In this document: positions 44,619 to 55,438 of the stretch, one piece after another | Layout: the number at the start of each line of letters is the position of its first letter | Position numbering within the stretch: the first letter of the stretch is position 1 | Source: Garcia nutans | Taxonomy: Eukaryota > Streptophyta > Magnoliopsida > Malpighiales > Euphorbiaceae | DNA length: 64,000 bases | Direction: 5' to 3' | Assembly: GCA_947685225.1 (NCBI GenBank) | Contig: CANTUV010000053.1 | Coordinates: 7,921,501 to 7,985,500 of the forward strand | The notes under the pieces: generated by a model | What the model saw: the letters and a program-made list of their open reading frames with translations, nothing else | Told to the model about the DNA's origin: nothing | Database searches by the model: none | Program-made: the position numbers and the translations under genes

Positions 44619-45090
44619 TGCTGAGAAAAATGCAATAACTAAGACAACAAAGAAGCGCAAATTTTCAAACTTGGGGGAGCCTTTGTCAAAGATGTTAGAA
44701 AATTTAATAAAGATGGATTTGTTACAACCATTGACACCTCGACCTCTACATAAGCCTCTACCACCAAATTTTGAAGTCAAGGTCTTTTATCAATTCCATC
44801 AAATGCAAGGGCATGAGACAAATAAATGTGTTCACTTAAGGCATGAAATCCAAGATTTGATTGACAGTGGAAAGCTGCCTGAGCCTGATAAGCCCAACAC
44901 TAAGAATGATCCTTTGCCTAAATTTGGAATGGCGCCACCGCTTGCAACCTTCATGAAGAGTTTTATCTTGTCATCTTGTCATGATATGGAAAGAGATGCT
45001 ACTAAAGATGATGTGCTAAAAAGCAAGCTTGGGCTAATTATGGATGATGAAGTAATGGCCCTTGATGATGGAAAAAATCCTTGCCCTTGA
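44619..45090 (+). pseudogene. gag: T7 gag, C-terminal part
   Basis: Resumes the gag frame after Tekay-B and is open to a stop at 45088-45090. It has a Lys-rich stretch, KFSNLGEPLSKML, PLPPNFEVKVFYQFH, a CHHC-like finger with its first Cys replaced by Tyr (YQFHQMQGHETNKC), HEIQDLIDSGKLPEPDKP, then PPLATFM and an acidic tail. Together with the N-terminal part it would be about 340 codons, against over 460 in T1. The loss is in the central gag core. Confidence 0.8.
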
Positions 45091-47657
45091 GATGTCTAAA
45101 TAAATGAAGTATCTTCGACTCCAACTCAACGAACTTCCCTTAGCTTGGAGTGTTGCTCTTTTTATTTTACTTTCTTTAATATTTAATTGGAACAATCTTA
45201 TTTTTCAAACTTAAAGTTGCTTTGAATAAATTATTTTCATCAAATTTTGTTGGTCTTTGTTCATTTTGGTGCTCAACTAATGAGGAATTTCGCTTGATGT
45301 TTATAAATTAATGTGTCTAGGCATCATGACTTGAATGACTTTACTAGGTGAGGGAATTGCTCTATAACATTGAGTTGTGTATGCTTACTTAAAGAGGGCT
45401 CCTGTATAATTACCTTTGTCTAGGTCCTAGTCAGTCTTAGAACATGCTTTGACAAACTTTCGAGGCGAAATTGAACTTTGCTTATTTAAGAGAGAAATGA
45501 TCTAGGCATTGTTTGGTTAGCCAACAACTAGTATCCACCCTATTAAATATCAATCCCTAGTTGTCCCTTTGAGCTTTCATAAAATTTTAGCTTTCTTTTC
45601 ATTGGCATATAACCCCAACAACCTGCCCTGAGCTATTGTGATACTTTTGGCAAGTCTTATGATCACTAAGATGAAGAGGCAAGAAGATCAAAGAAAACAA
45701 TGATTAGTCCATATCATGAGGATAGGTGAAGTTCTCAAGACCATGAAGATAGTTGAAGTTCTCAAAACCATAAGGGTGGTTGAAGTTCTCAATACCATAA
45801 GGGTAGTTAAAGTTTTCCTAATATCTCCAATATATCAAAATCAACATCAGAGTAACAAATGATTTATCCCTATTAAAGAAGATTTATGTTACTTATCCAT
45901 TATTGGAAGCCCAAGTTGGTACAAACAAGATAACTCTTTTAGAGCTAGAACCAAAAAAAAAAGAGAAGAAAAGAAAAAAAAAAGACAAAAGAAAAGAAAA
46001 AAAAAGAGAAAAAAAAAGAAAAGAAAAAAGAAAAGAAAACCCAAAATGGTTCAAAAAGCCAACTGAGTTCTCTTTTACCTAAAGCAGCAAAAGGCTTCCA
46101 TTTGGGTTATAAGGACATTTTGACTTGAATTGGTCCAACCCAATTAAAGATTCGATCAAAATCAAAGAAAAAGGAGAAAGACCATTCAGTTCTTGAAAGT
46201 TCTGTACTTGACAGTCCTACAAGGAAGAAGGACAAAAATGATAAAATGCTCAAAGAAAGGGAGGAGTAAGAAAAATAAAAGGAAAGAAAAGGGAAAAGAA
46301 GAAAGGAAATGAATTTGGGAACCAAACTTTTTGCAAGGGAAAAAACTGTCCTAATCAAGATCCGGATTAATGCCAAGAAGATAGAAGGAATTTGGAGTCT
46401 AGCAAGATTGTCTCCAAGATGCCTAAAATTCACACAAGAAATTTATAGTGTAAAGGTTTTGTCCCTTGTGTCACATCAGCTCCTATCTCAAAATGGCCTT
46501 CATCTAAACCCGTGTCCCTTATAGACCCCATTTCAAGCCTATTAAAGACCTGTTGATCTCTCTTGGTAGGTAGAGTCTATTAGTGGAGATAGTGTGGATA
46601 AGCATGCATATGAGATAGACAATATTTAAACTCAAATGAGACCTTTGGCCAAGTACTGTGTATGTGCCTATCTAAAGTGCAATAATTCTTGCTTAAATAG
46701 AAATGATTCCCGAGTTTAGTACAGTAACTAGGGTTGTCATGTTATAGATAAGTTAATTTGGAAAAATCAAGTCCTGAGGTACATTGACATTAATTTGGCA
46801 AAGCCAACATTTGATTTCAAAATCAAAATTAAAAAAAAAAAGGTGTTTTGTCATACAAAGCCTTCAAGTTAAGGGAAGTATGTTGAACCTCCAAAGGACA
46901 CATTGGGCAAAGGAAATTATTATTGGCAAAGTTATGAAGAAACTACCATCCGACATGCTGAAATATAGTTTGAAATGGATGCATCCCTGACTCTGCTGCT
47001 TAGGGTCTCCACCACTCATGTTTTCAAATGCAAAAGCTTTCGATCATTCCAATGCAAGACTTGAACAAGCGTCAAAATGGAACCAATGAGAACACTTCTG
47101 CTAATCATCTCTGTCTGTGACTCGATGGAACAACTGTAAGTATTATTCATGCATATCATGCATACATAAGCATATAACATCGCACTTTCTTGTCTTGTGT
47201 TGTCTATTCCTTGGCAAAATGAACAGCAAACACCCTGCGAAGTAAAGAATCAAAAGAAGATATCAAATCAGGGGGGGCATAGAAAGCCCATTACTTGAGA
47301 AAGCTCTAGTAATCTTGCAAAGAGAAGAAATACGTGCTTGTGCAAAGAACTAGACAACAACAACATCAATCAGAGTTCGCATAGAAAAATCATGGGTTTG
47401 AGCCTACACAGGGGGCAAAGTTTCTCCTTTTCAATTTTTTGAGTAATATATAAAATATTTTCAAACTCACTTGCAAATATCTCGCCATGCAGGGGGAAAA
47501 GGAGAGGATATGAAGGCTAGCTAAAAAGGGCTGAATTTTTTGCAAAAGTGCAAAGGAAGAACAAAAAAAGAATGGAATAAAAAAAGAAAATTAGAATTCT
47601 CAAAAGAATGAAGATGCAAAAGACAAAAGATCAATCCAACTAAAAAAGCTAAAGCCA
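45091..47657 (+). other. T7 post-gag non-coding region with purine tract
   Basis: Collinear with T2 5854-8324. It holds the purine tract at 45949-46040 (GAAAA/AAAAG runs) and the conserved segment 46440-47330. Open frames here (46309-46524, 46784-46990) have no counterpart in the other copies. I see no pol remnant. Confidence 0.6.
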
Positions 47658-48243
47658 GGGTAAAGACCCGACCTCCAATGGATAAAGATCCATGTTTCAA
47701 GGGTAAAGACCCGATCTCCAAAGGATGAAGATCCATTTTTAAGGGTAAAGACTTGATCTCAAAGGATGAAGATCCACTTACAAGGGTGAAGACTCAATCT
47801 CCAAGGATGAAGATCCATTTTCAAGGGTGAAGGCCCGATCTCAAAGGATGAAGATCCACTTATAAGGGTGAAGACCCGATCTCAAAGGATGAAGATCCAT
47901 TTTCAAGGGTAAAGACCTAATCTCAAAGGATGAAGATCCATTTCCAAGGGTGAAGACCCAATCTAAAAGGATGAAGATCCATTTTCAAGGGTGAAGACCC
48001 ACTCTCCAAGGATGAAGATCCATTTGCAAGGGTGAAGACCCGATCTCAAAGGATGAAGATCCTTTTGCAAGGGTGAAGACCCGATCTCAAAGGATGAAGA
48101 TCCATTTTCAAAAGTGAAGACCGATCTCAAAGGATGAAGATCCATTTTTCAAGGGTAAAGACCCGATATCAAAAGATGAAGATTCATTTTCAAGGATGAA
48201 GACCCGATCTCAAAGGATGAAGATCCATTTTGAGGGTGAAAAA
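47658..48243 (+). repeat. Tandem array i of T7 (about 42-bp unit, mini-hairpins)
   Basis: About 14 units. Each contains GGGTGAAGACCC and GGATGAAGATCC (4-bp stem, GAAG loop, 4-bp stem) separated by CGATCTCAAA and CATTTTCAA spacers. The first units at 47658-47760 still have the AAAG loop used throughout T2, so the GAAG form has probably spread by unequal exchange. Confidence 0.9.
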
Positions 48244-48289
48244 CCACAATGCATAGAATAACCGGAGCAGTAAGACTTCTCAAATGATA

Positions 48290-49080
48290 AAAGGTTTGTC
48301 AAACTCAGTCTTGGGTCCAAGCACCCAAATTAAATTCAATATTGGGTCCAGAACCAAAAATACCCTTAGGTCTCCAGAACCTAGAATCTTTTCTAAGTCC
48401 AGAAACTAGCTTGGGTCCAGAACCCAAATTTTGATTAGGTACAGAACCTAGAATCTCTTCTAAGTCTAGAACTTAGCTCGAATCCATAATCCAAATTCAA
48501 TCCAAGAGTGGGTCCAAGTACCCAAACCCAAATCCAAATCCAATTCAATCTCTGGGCCAAGCACCCAAATTCAATTCAATCTCGGGTCCAAAGACCCAAT
48601 TCCAATTCAATATCGGGTCCAAGCATCCAAAATCAATTCAGTCTCGGATCCAAGTACCCATTCTCGGGTCCAAGCACCCAAATTCAATTCATTCTTGGGT
48701 CCAAGTACCCATTCTCGGGTCCAAGCACCCATTCTTGGGTCCAAGTACCCAAATCAAATAAATTTCGGGTCCAAATACCCAAATCAAATCAATCTCGGGT
48801 CCAAGCACCCATTCTCGGGTCCAAGTATCCAAATCAAATCAATTTCGTGTCCAAGTACCCAAATCAAATCTAATCTCGGGTGCAAGTACCCAAATCAAAT
48901 CAATCTCGGGTCAAAGCATCCAATCTCGGGTCCAAGTATCCAAATCAATTCAAGCTCAGGTCCAAGTACCCAATCTCGGGTCCAAGCACCCATTCTCAAG
49001 TCCAAGTACCCAAATCAAATTCAATCTCGGGTCCAAGTACCCAAATCAAGTCCAGAACTCGAACCGGGTTCAGAACCCAA
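48290..49080 (+). repeat. Tandem array ii of T7 (about 30-bp unit, GGGTCCAAGTACCC)
   Basis: More than 20 degenerate units of GGGTCCAAG(T/C)ACCC plus AAATCAAATCAATCTC-type spacers. GGGT and ACCC can pair. Three overlapping plus-strand open frames (48508-48873, 48695-49096, 48880-49182) exist only because the unit lacks stops. The last units degrade into GAACCCGAACC and end about 75 bp before the polypurine tract. Confidence 0.88.
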
Positions 49081-49154
49081 AAACAAATTCAAATAACCAT
49101 CTCATCAAAAATTAAGTCTTGTTACTTTTCACTCTCTAAAGTCTCAGATCATTC

Positions 49155-49169
49155 AAGCAGGGGGCAAAC
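49155..49169 (+). promoter_or_regulatory. Polypurine tract of T7
   Basis: AAGCAGGGGGCAAAC directly before the 3' LTR at 49170. Confidence 0.8.
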
Positions 49170-51348
49170 TGTAGACCCTTAATTTTTTACCTAGTCCGAT
49201 CCAATATATTTTAATTAGTTCAAAATATTTTTTTTGTTGTCCAATATATTTTAGTTAGTTCAAAATAATTTTTAATGTATCTTGATTAATTTTAATATTT
49301 TTTTTAGTAAAAAATGGTGAAGTGAATAAAAATTCAAAAATAATAAAAATAAAAAATAACAAAAAAAATCGACGACGAAAAAATCATCGCCGAAAATAAG
49401 CGCGGGCCCGTGGGCATTTCGCTTGCAGGCCAATTCGCCCTACGGCAGCATTTTTGCCAGCGCAATTTTTCCGCAGCAGTTTTTTTTGCTAGCGAAATTT
49501 TTCCGAACTAATTTTTCGAAACCTAATGCAATTAGGTTTCGGTTTCCTTTTCTTAATGAATAATAGATGTTGTGAATAACTAGAATTAGTCATATAAATT
49601 CTTCTATAAATAATATCAAAAACAACACAAAAATCAATCAAGAAATAAGAAGGAAATTTGGACATAAATTGGAAAAAAATCAGGGGATAAAGTTTAGACC
49701 GAAACTGTGACGGAAAACCTTGAATCAAGCTGATTTTTTGAGAAAGCAGAAAAATAATTCAAGCAATTCAAAGGCAAAAAAGCTTGTCTTTGACCTTGTT
49801 CATCCAAGAAGAAATTTTTGGTGTAACCTATGAAAGAAGGTTTGAATTCTTAATTTCTTTTATTTTTTCACAGTAGCTAAATCATCCCATTCTTTATTTT
49901 AATTCAAAAACTTTAGAACCTCAATTCACTTTTTCTAAGGTTTAAAAATCTTAATTCATTGCTTTGTTTTCCAAAAAGTTTAAAGTTGTTACTTTTGTTT
50001 CTTCAAAACCCCAAAACCCTAATTTGTTTTCTAAATTTTCAAAACTCTAAATTGTGTTCTGTTTCCTTCCAAAAGCCTAAAAACTTCTTTTTTGCTTTTA
50101 TAAACTTTAAATCATTTATTTATTTTCATAAAACTTCATAAGTCATCAATTGTTTTTTTCCAAATCCTAAAATAAAACTCATTCCTGAAACCCTAAATCA
50201 AAAATCTTAAAATCCTAATCCAACTCCAAAAACCAAAATAGTGAAACCTAACCCCTTTAAAATCTTAAACCCTAATTTTTCTAAACCCTAATCCTTTAAA
50301 ACTTTAAAAACCATATAAACATAATTTTACACAGTAAGCTTAAGACATAATTCAATGAATAACCGTAAACCATAAATCTAAGTATTTTAAAGTGTTCAAA
50401 CTCTAATTTTATGATTTTACATCACAAACCCTAATTTGGTTAATCAAAGAATTTTACCAACTTCTTAAATCATAAAACCTTAATCTATTTTAATTCCATT
50501 AAAAACTCACAGTAGCCTAATTCCATAAATTCTAAAACCCTAAACACATGAAATAAAGAACCCTAAATGGAAACAGTAGCTATAATTTTGAATCTTTATT
50601 TTCTTTATTCAATTTTATGTTTAATTATGCTTTGATTTATTTTATATGCTTTAACTTATTTAAGTTCAATGCTTGGTTTATTTAATTTATCATGGATGGA
50701 TGTTTACTTTTTATTGATATTTAATATCTTTGATGAATGATTTATTTATGATGAATGGTTATTTACTTTTATCAATTTATTTAGATTTCCAAATGTTGTA
50801 AGAGGTTCCACTTGGTGGGTACCTCATTAGTTAAATGTCATGTAATTTAAATTGCTTTTCTATTTTAGAACCAATGTAAAGGACATGTTTCTACCTTTCG
50901 GTGGGTGTCCTATTTAGGCATGAGATGTAAGGGCATGTTTTCATCTTCGGATGGGTGTCCATTTATTTATTTTGTTTGGACATTTCTTTGATTTTAATAT
51001 AATGATGCTTTATTTCATTGTTGAATGTAATATGGATAATATTGTTATACTTAAGAATTTTATAATATTAAGACCTGTAAATGAGGCCGTTTCCAATGAA
51101 CCGGGAGTTGTGGGGGTGCTGGGCTATTTCTCACCTTCCCCACACGTATCCAACTTTCCGAACCCATTAGGAGGTTGAGGATTCCTTAGGAATCGAGTCA
51201 TCCACCCCTTTCTTTTTCTCGGCTCATTCGGGTGGCGACTCCATTTTCTCCGAACTTAGGTCTGTGTTCTCTAATGCCCCGAGCCTAAACAGTGCCAAAG
51301 TTGCAAGAACCATTCCAACAGAAGTGGGGGCAAAAATCCCCGCTCACA
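49170..51348 (+). repeat. 3' LTR of T7
   Basis: About 2.18 kb, TGTAGACCCTTAATTTTTTA to CCCGCTCACA, followed by CTTAG. TATA box 49605-49612. Six exact AAACCCTAA telo-boxes at 50014, 50188, 50267, 50283, 50426 and 50535. Hairpins at 50802-50960; in the third, CCATC became TCATC, which still pairs through T-G. Its right end fixes the family LTR end as GCTCACA. Confidence 0.9.
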
Positions 51349-51353
51349 CTTAG
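51349..51353 (+). other. Target-site duplication of T7, right copy
   Basis: CTTAG, matching 31430-31434. The T6 LTR resumes here. Confidence 0.75.
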
Positions 51354-51728
51354 AATTCTGGAATATTTACTTATAACAAATAATTACCCAATACTCTTTG
51401 TGGAAGGCTACTGTAAGAAGCAAATTCAACCTATTATGAATTATAAAGCTAACCTCGGTTGATCATGCTTCAAATAAACTGTTATGAATTGAAATTAAAG
51501 GCTATAACTTACTGGAACTAATCTAGACAAAGAACAATCATATTCAGTATTTAAAATCATCAAAGCATATTATATTGAATTAATTTAGAGTTTACTGTAG
51601 TTTGTTGGCTCCACCACTATTAAACTTTGCTAATTCAGGCTGAGCAAGACCAAGGTTGTTCAAACTATGTGATTGCTACTTATCTTCCTTGTTTTCTTTT
51701 CTTTTTTTTGCCTTGCTAGGGTTTTTTA
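51354..51728 (-). repeat. T6: Tat-like LTR, second segment
   Basis: Continues the minus-strand LTR of 30676-31434. The stretch 51600-51720 (TTGGCTCCACCA...TTGCTAGGGTTTT) aligns with 5140-5230 in T1 and 17400-17530 in T4. The U3 end with AAGGGTCTACA is missing because Athila starts at 51729; it would lie beyond the window if Athila is a simple insertion. Confidence 0.7.
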
Positions 51729-52149
51729 TGACGAATTTGTACTATCGCAGTGTTACCACAAGTGCAAGGATCACGCAAGTAATAAAATAGTGAGTAAGAT
51801 ATCATTCCACTAGGGATAAGGTCAATTACTAGTGCAAATTTCAACTGTTGTTTAGCGAATCAATAGTTTTTATGATGATTAAAATAAAAGATGAATTACT
51901 TAATAAATTAAAGTAAAGAAAAATTGAATATTATGCAAAAAGAATTAATGATGAAAATAGTATCCAGATATTGAATCCCCCAAGCCATAAAAATATTTAT
52001 GAATATCAATTCAATTAAATCAAATAATAGAGTTGAATTGGCATTCCTCTAAATTAGATCAAAACCTCTCTCAAGTGAATTAATCCCTAATCACTAAGTA
52101 GAATGCTAAGAATCTCTTCTCAAGCATAATTAAATAGATCTTGCAATAA
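51729..52149 (-). repeat. Athila 3' LTR, distal segment
   Basis: Begins TGACGAATTTGTACTATCGC on the plus strand, so the LTR ends GTACAAATTCGTCA on the element strand. Includes CACAAGTGCAAGGATCACGC. The last 15 bases (52135-52149, TAGATCTTGCAATAA) are the target duplication made by the LINE. Confidence 0.6.
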
Positions 52150-52332
52150 CAACAACAACAAAGCCTTGATCCCAAGTCAATTGGGGTCGGCTATATGGAT
52201 TCTTCTTTTCCACTCAATACAATTTAAGGTTATCTCTTCTGATAGATGTAACATTATAAGATCATTTTGGACCACCTTTGACCAAGTCAATTTAGGCCTA
52301 CCTCTGCCTCTCTTAGTTATATCTACTCTAAC

Positions 52333-53663
52333 TTATTCAGTTTTTCTAACTGGCGCATCGCTAGGTCTTCGTTTCACATGGCCAAACCACCTCAATCTAT
52401 GCTCTCTTATCTTATCCTCAATAGGTACTACCCCCACTTTTTCTCTAATGCACTCATTATGGATTCTATCCACCCTAGTATGACCACACATCCATCTTAT
52501 CATTCTCATTTCCGCAACATGCATTTTACTCATGTGTTATCCTTTTACTGCCCAACACTCACTACCATACATCATAGCAGACCGTATTACAGTGCAGTAA
52601 AATTTTCCTTTTAATTTAATTGGCATCTTTCAATCACATAGAACTCCTGTAGCACCCCTCCACTTCATCCAACCAACTTTAATCCTATGATTTACATCTT
52701 TTTCACAACTCCCATCTTCTTGAAGAATTGAGCCAAGGTATCTAAAATAAGTACTATGAGGCACTGCTATTTCGTCTAAAATAATTTTGCCTCTTTCTCT
52801 ATTCTCACTATTAAATCTACAATGCATATACTCAGTCTTAGTCCCACTTAGCTTAAAACCCTTAGATTCCAAAGTGCTTCTCCATAACTCCAACTTTTGA
52901 TTTACCTCTGCTTGAGTCTCATCTATTAATACAATATCATTTGCAAACATCATACACCAAGCGATGTCATCCTGTATATGTCTTGTTAGCTCATCCATGA
53001 CCAAGGCGAAAAGATAAGGGCTCAAAGCTGAACCTTGGTGTAATCCAATAGAAACGAAAAAATTCTTAGTATCCCCTCCCATGTTGCGGACACTGGTGGT
53101 AGCTCCCTCATACATATCCTTCAAGACTTGGATATATCGTATAGATATTCCCCTACGCTCTAGGACCCACCATAAAACTTCTCTAGGGACTCTATCATAC
53201 GTCTTTTCCAAGTCAATAAAAACCATATGTAAGTCCTTCTTCATCTCTCTATACTTTTCCATCAAATCTCTAATAAGAAAAATAGCTTCCATAGTTGATC
53301 GCCAGGCATAAAGCCAAACTAATTTGAGGAGATACAAGTATCTAACCGCAAATGGTATTCCACAACTCTTTCCCACAATTTCATAGTGTGGCTCATAAGC
53401 TTTATACCTCTATAATTTGAGCAATTCTGAATATCTCTTTTATTCTTAAAAATAGGTATCAAATTACTTTGTCTCCATTCATTAGGCATTTTCTTTGAAC
53501 TTAAGATCTTATTGAACAAAGATGTCAACCATGTAACTCCTGTATCTCCTAAACATTTCCAAACCTCAATAGGTATCTCATCTGGTCCACAGGCTTTACC
53601 AACTTTCATCCTCTTTAAAGCTTCTTTAACTTCCAAAAATCTAATCCGTCTAGTGTATTTCAC
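52333..53663 (-). pseudogene. RTE LINE reverse transcriptase pseudogene
   Basis: Frame 53663-53319 carries the RT N-terminal motifs (VGKACGPDEIPIEVWK, PIFKNKRDIQNCSNYRGI). A frameshift near 53350 leads to 53376-52630, with IDLEKTYDRVPR, SIGLHQGSALSPYLF and the catalytic box MMFANDIVL. The last should be FADD; the first Asp is Asn (52939-52941, G-to-A on the coding strand). A further block (52533-52333) has RMIRWMCGHTR and RLRWFGHVKRR, the conserved RTE C-terminus. The enzyme would copy LINE RNA at nicked target DNA; this copy is dead. Confidence 0.92.
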
Positions 53664-53744
53664 ATTTTTCTCCAGCCTAACATCTAAACCCTCAATGTTA
53701 TCACTATGGTTACCATTAAGAAGTTCCTCAAAATAGCCTCTCCA

Positions 53745-55244
53745 TCATTCCTTAATATCCTCTTCTTGAACCAGAACCTTATTCCCTTTATTTTTAATGC
53801 ACTTAACTTGGTTTAAATCACGACATTTCTTTTCTCTTATCTTAGCCAATTTATAGATAGCTTTTTCTCCTTCCTTTGTTCCAAGTTTCTCATACAAACT
53901 CTCTAAAGATTGCGCTCTTGCTTGACTAACTGCCTTTTTAACATCTTTTTTTGCTTGTTTGTACTGCTCAAAAGCATCATTGTTATTACACTTGCTCAAA
54001 CTCTTATACCATTCCCTTTTACTTTTTACCGCTTTTTGCACTTCCCCATTCCACCACCAAGACTCCTTCGAGGGATGTCCACACCCTTTAGATTCTCCAA
54101 GAATCTTTCTAGCTACTCTTCTAATAGTTGTAGACATGCATATCCACATATCATTTGATGACATACTCACATCTTCCTCCCACACTCCAGCTTTGACCAA
54201 CTCATCCTTGAACAACAATTATTTTTCACCTTTTAAAGTCCACCACCTAATCTTAGGACTATTGTTCCTCCTTGGCCTACTAGTCAACCTCTTAAACTTG
54301 ATATCCAAAACTACTAACCTATGTTGAGTGGTCAAAGCCTCACCTAGAATAACCTTACAATCCTTGCATCGAGTTTGATTGGCTTTTCTTGTGAATATGA
54401 AGTCAATTTGACTTCTATTTTGCCCACTTTTAAAGGTCACTAGATGTGATTTCCTTTTTATAAAATATGTATTTTCCATAATCAAGCCATAGGCTAAAGC
54501 AAAATCAAGGATACTCTTACCTTCTTCATTTCTAATTCCAAAACCATACCCTCCATGTACCTCCTCAAAACCTACTCTGTCTTTTCCTACATGCCCATTT
54601 AAGTGTCCTCCTATAAAAATGTTTTCATCATTTGGAATCCCTCACATAAGTTCATCCATGTCATCCCAAAAATTTTGCTTGCTCTCCCCATCCAATCAAA
54701 CTTGAGGGGCATATGCAGTAACTATGTTGATGGTCTCATTCTGGATCACAAGTTTAATTGAAATAATCCTATCGCTTACTCTTTTCACCGATATAACAGT
54801 CTCCTTTAGGTTCCGATCCAAATTTATACCTACTCCATTTTTACTTCTACTTGTACCTGTATACCACACTTTATACCCAGTATTCTTAACGTCTTTACTT
54901 TTCCCTCCAACCCATTTAGTCTCTTGGATACAAGCAACACTAATTTTCCTTCTCTCTATATTATCAACAAGTTCTCTCAGTTTACCTGTAAGAGATCCAA
55001 TATTCCAAGTTCCTATTTTAATCTTACTCCCTAATTGTTCTTTCTTATGCTTCTTCCTATAAAATCTTTTACCATTATCTAAACTTGTATCTCTCACACT
55101 ACTCTTATTATTCATATTTTGGACTAACTTCTTTACCCACACCCGTCCATGATGTGAGAACCCTTGTTTATTATGCACCACATCCGGGCGCCGACATGGA
55201 GCGACGCATTCAGGGAACGCCCTACACCCTTGCTTATTCTTCAC
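53745..55244 (-). pseudogene. RTE LINE endonuclease pseudogene
   Basis: Apurinic-type endonuclease in one frame with stops TGA 54696, TGA 54642, TAA 54219 and TGA 53745. Motifs: IGTWNIGSLTG, ACIQETKW (catalytic Glu), NIVTAYAP, then GGHLNGHVG where relatives have GDFNGHVG, SQIDFIF and TQHRLVVLD. The linker up to the RT domain (to 53745) has the usual WWNGEVQKAVK segment. The TGA at 53745 replaces a Trp codon. Confidence 0.88.
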
Positions 55245-55438
55245 TACACCCGGGCTCCAATGTAGCGCGTCACAAGTAGGGAATGCCCCAATGATATTAT
55301 TATTAGAATCTATATCATGAGATGTGATAAAAGTTTTATGCTGGTTGTCACCTACCGTAACCCTCCTCCTTTACCCAGGCTTAGGACCGGCTATACACAA
55401 GAAACTCATGTATAGGCAGAGTTTAGATCTTGCAATAA

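Larger units (their letters stand above)
31435..51348 (+). mobile_element. T7: complete gag-only Tat-like LTR element
   Basis: 5' LTR 31435-33232, primer site 33234-33260, leader, gag (34146-34702 and 44619-45090, split by Tekay-B), 4.1 kb non-coding including two tandem arrays, polypurine tract 49155-49169, 3' LTR 49170-51348. Without Tekay-B it is about 10 kb. The target duplication CTTAG lies at 31430-31434 and 51349-51353. No protease, RT, RNase H or integrase is visible between gag and the 3' LTR, so it would need enzymes from another element. It is the reference copy for the family in this window. Confidence 0.9.
52150..55423 (-). mobile_element. RTE-type LINE with 15-bp target duplication
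   Basis: 3.27 kb non-LTR retrotransposon. The minus-strand 5' end is at 55423 (GGTCCTAAGCCTGGGTAAAG nearby, typical of plant RTE). Endonuclease then RT domains follow, and the 3' end at 52150 is a short TTGTTGTTG tail. It is flanked by TAGATCTTGCAATAA on both sides (52135-52149, 55424-55438), a perfect 15-bp duplication, so both ends are exact. It appears full-length for RTE, but the ORF is broken by four or more stops and a frameshift. Confidence 0.93.

Noticed and set aside
47658..48243. Possible CRISPR-like array of regularly spaced palindromes
   Set aside because: The spacers are repeated too, and it sits in a plant retrotransposon 3' UTR; it is a minisatellite.
48508..49182. Three overlapping plus-strand open frames with repeated SKYPNQI-like peptides
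   Set aside because: They follow the ~30-bp tandem unit, which lacks stops in several frames. No start context, and the T2 counterpart is not open.
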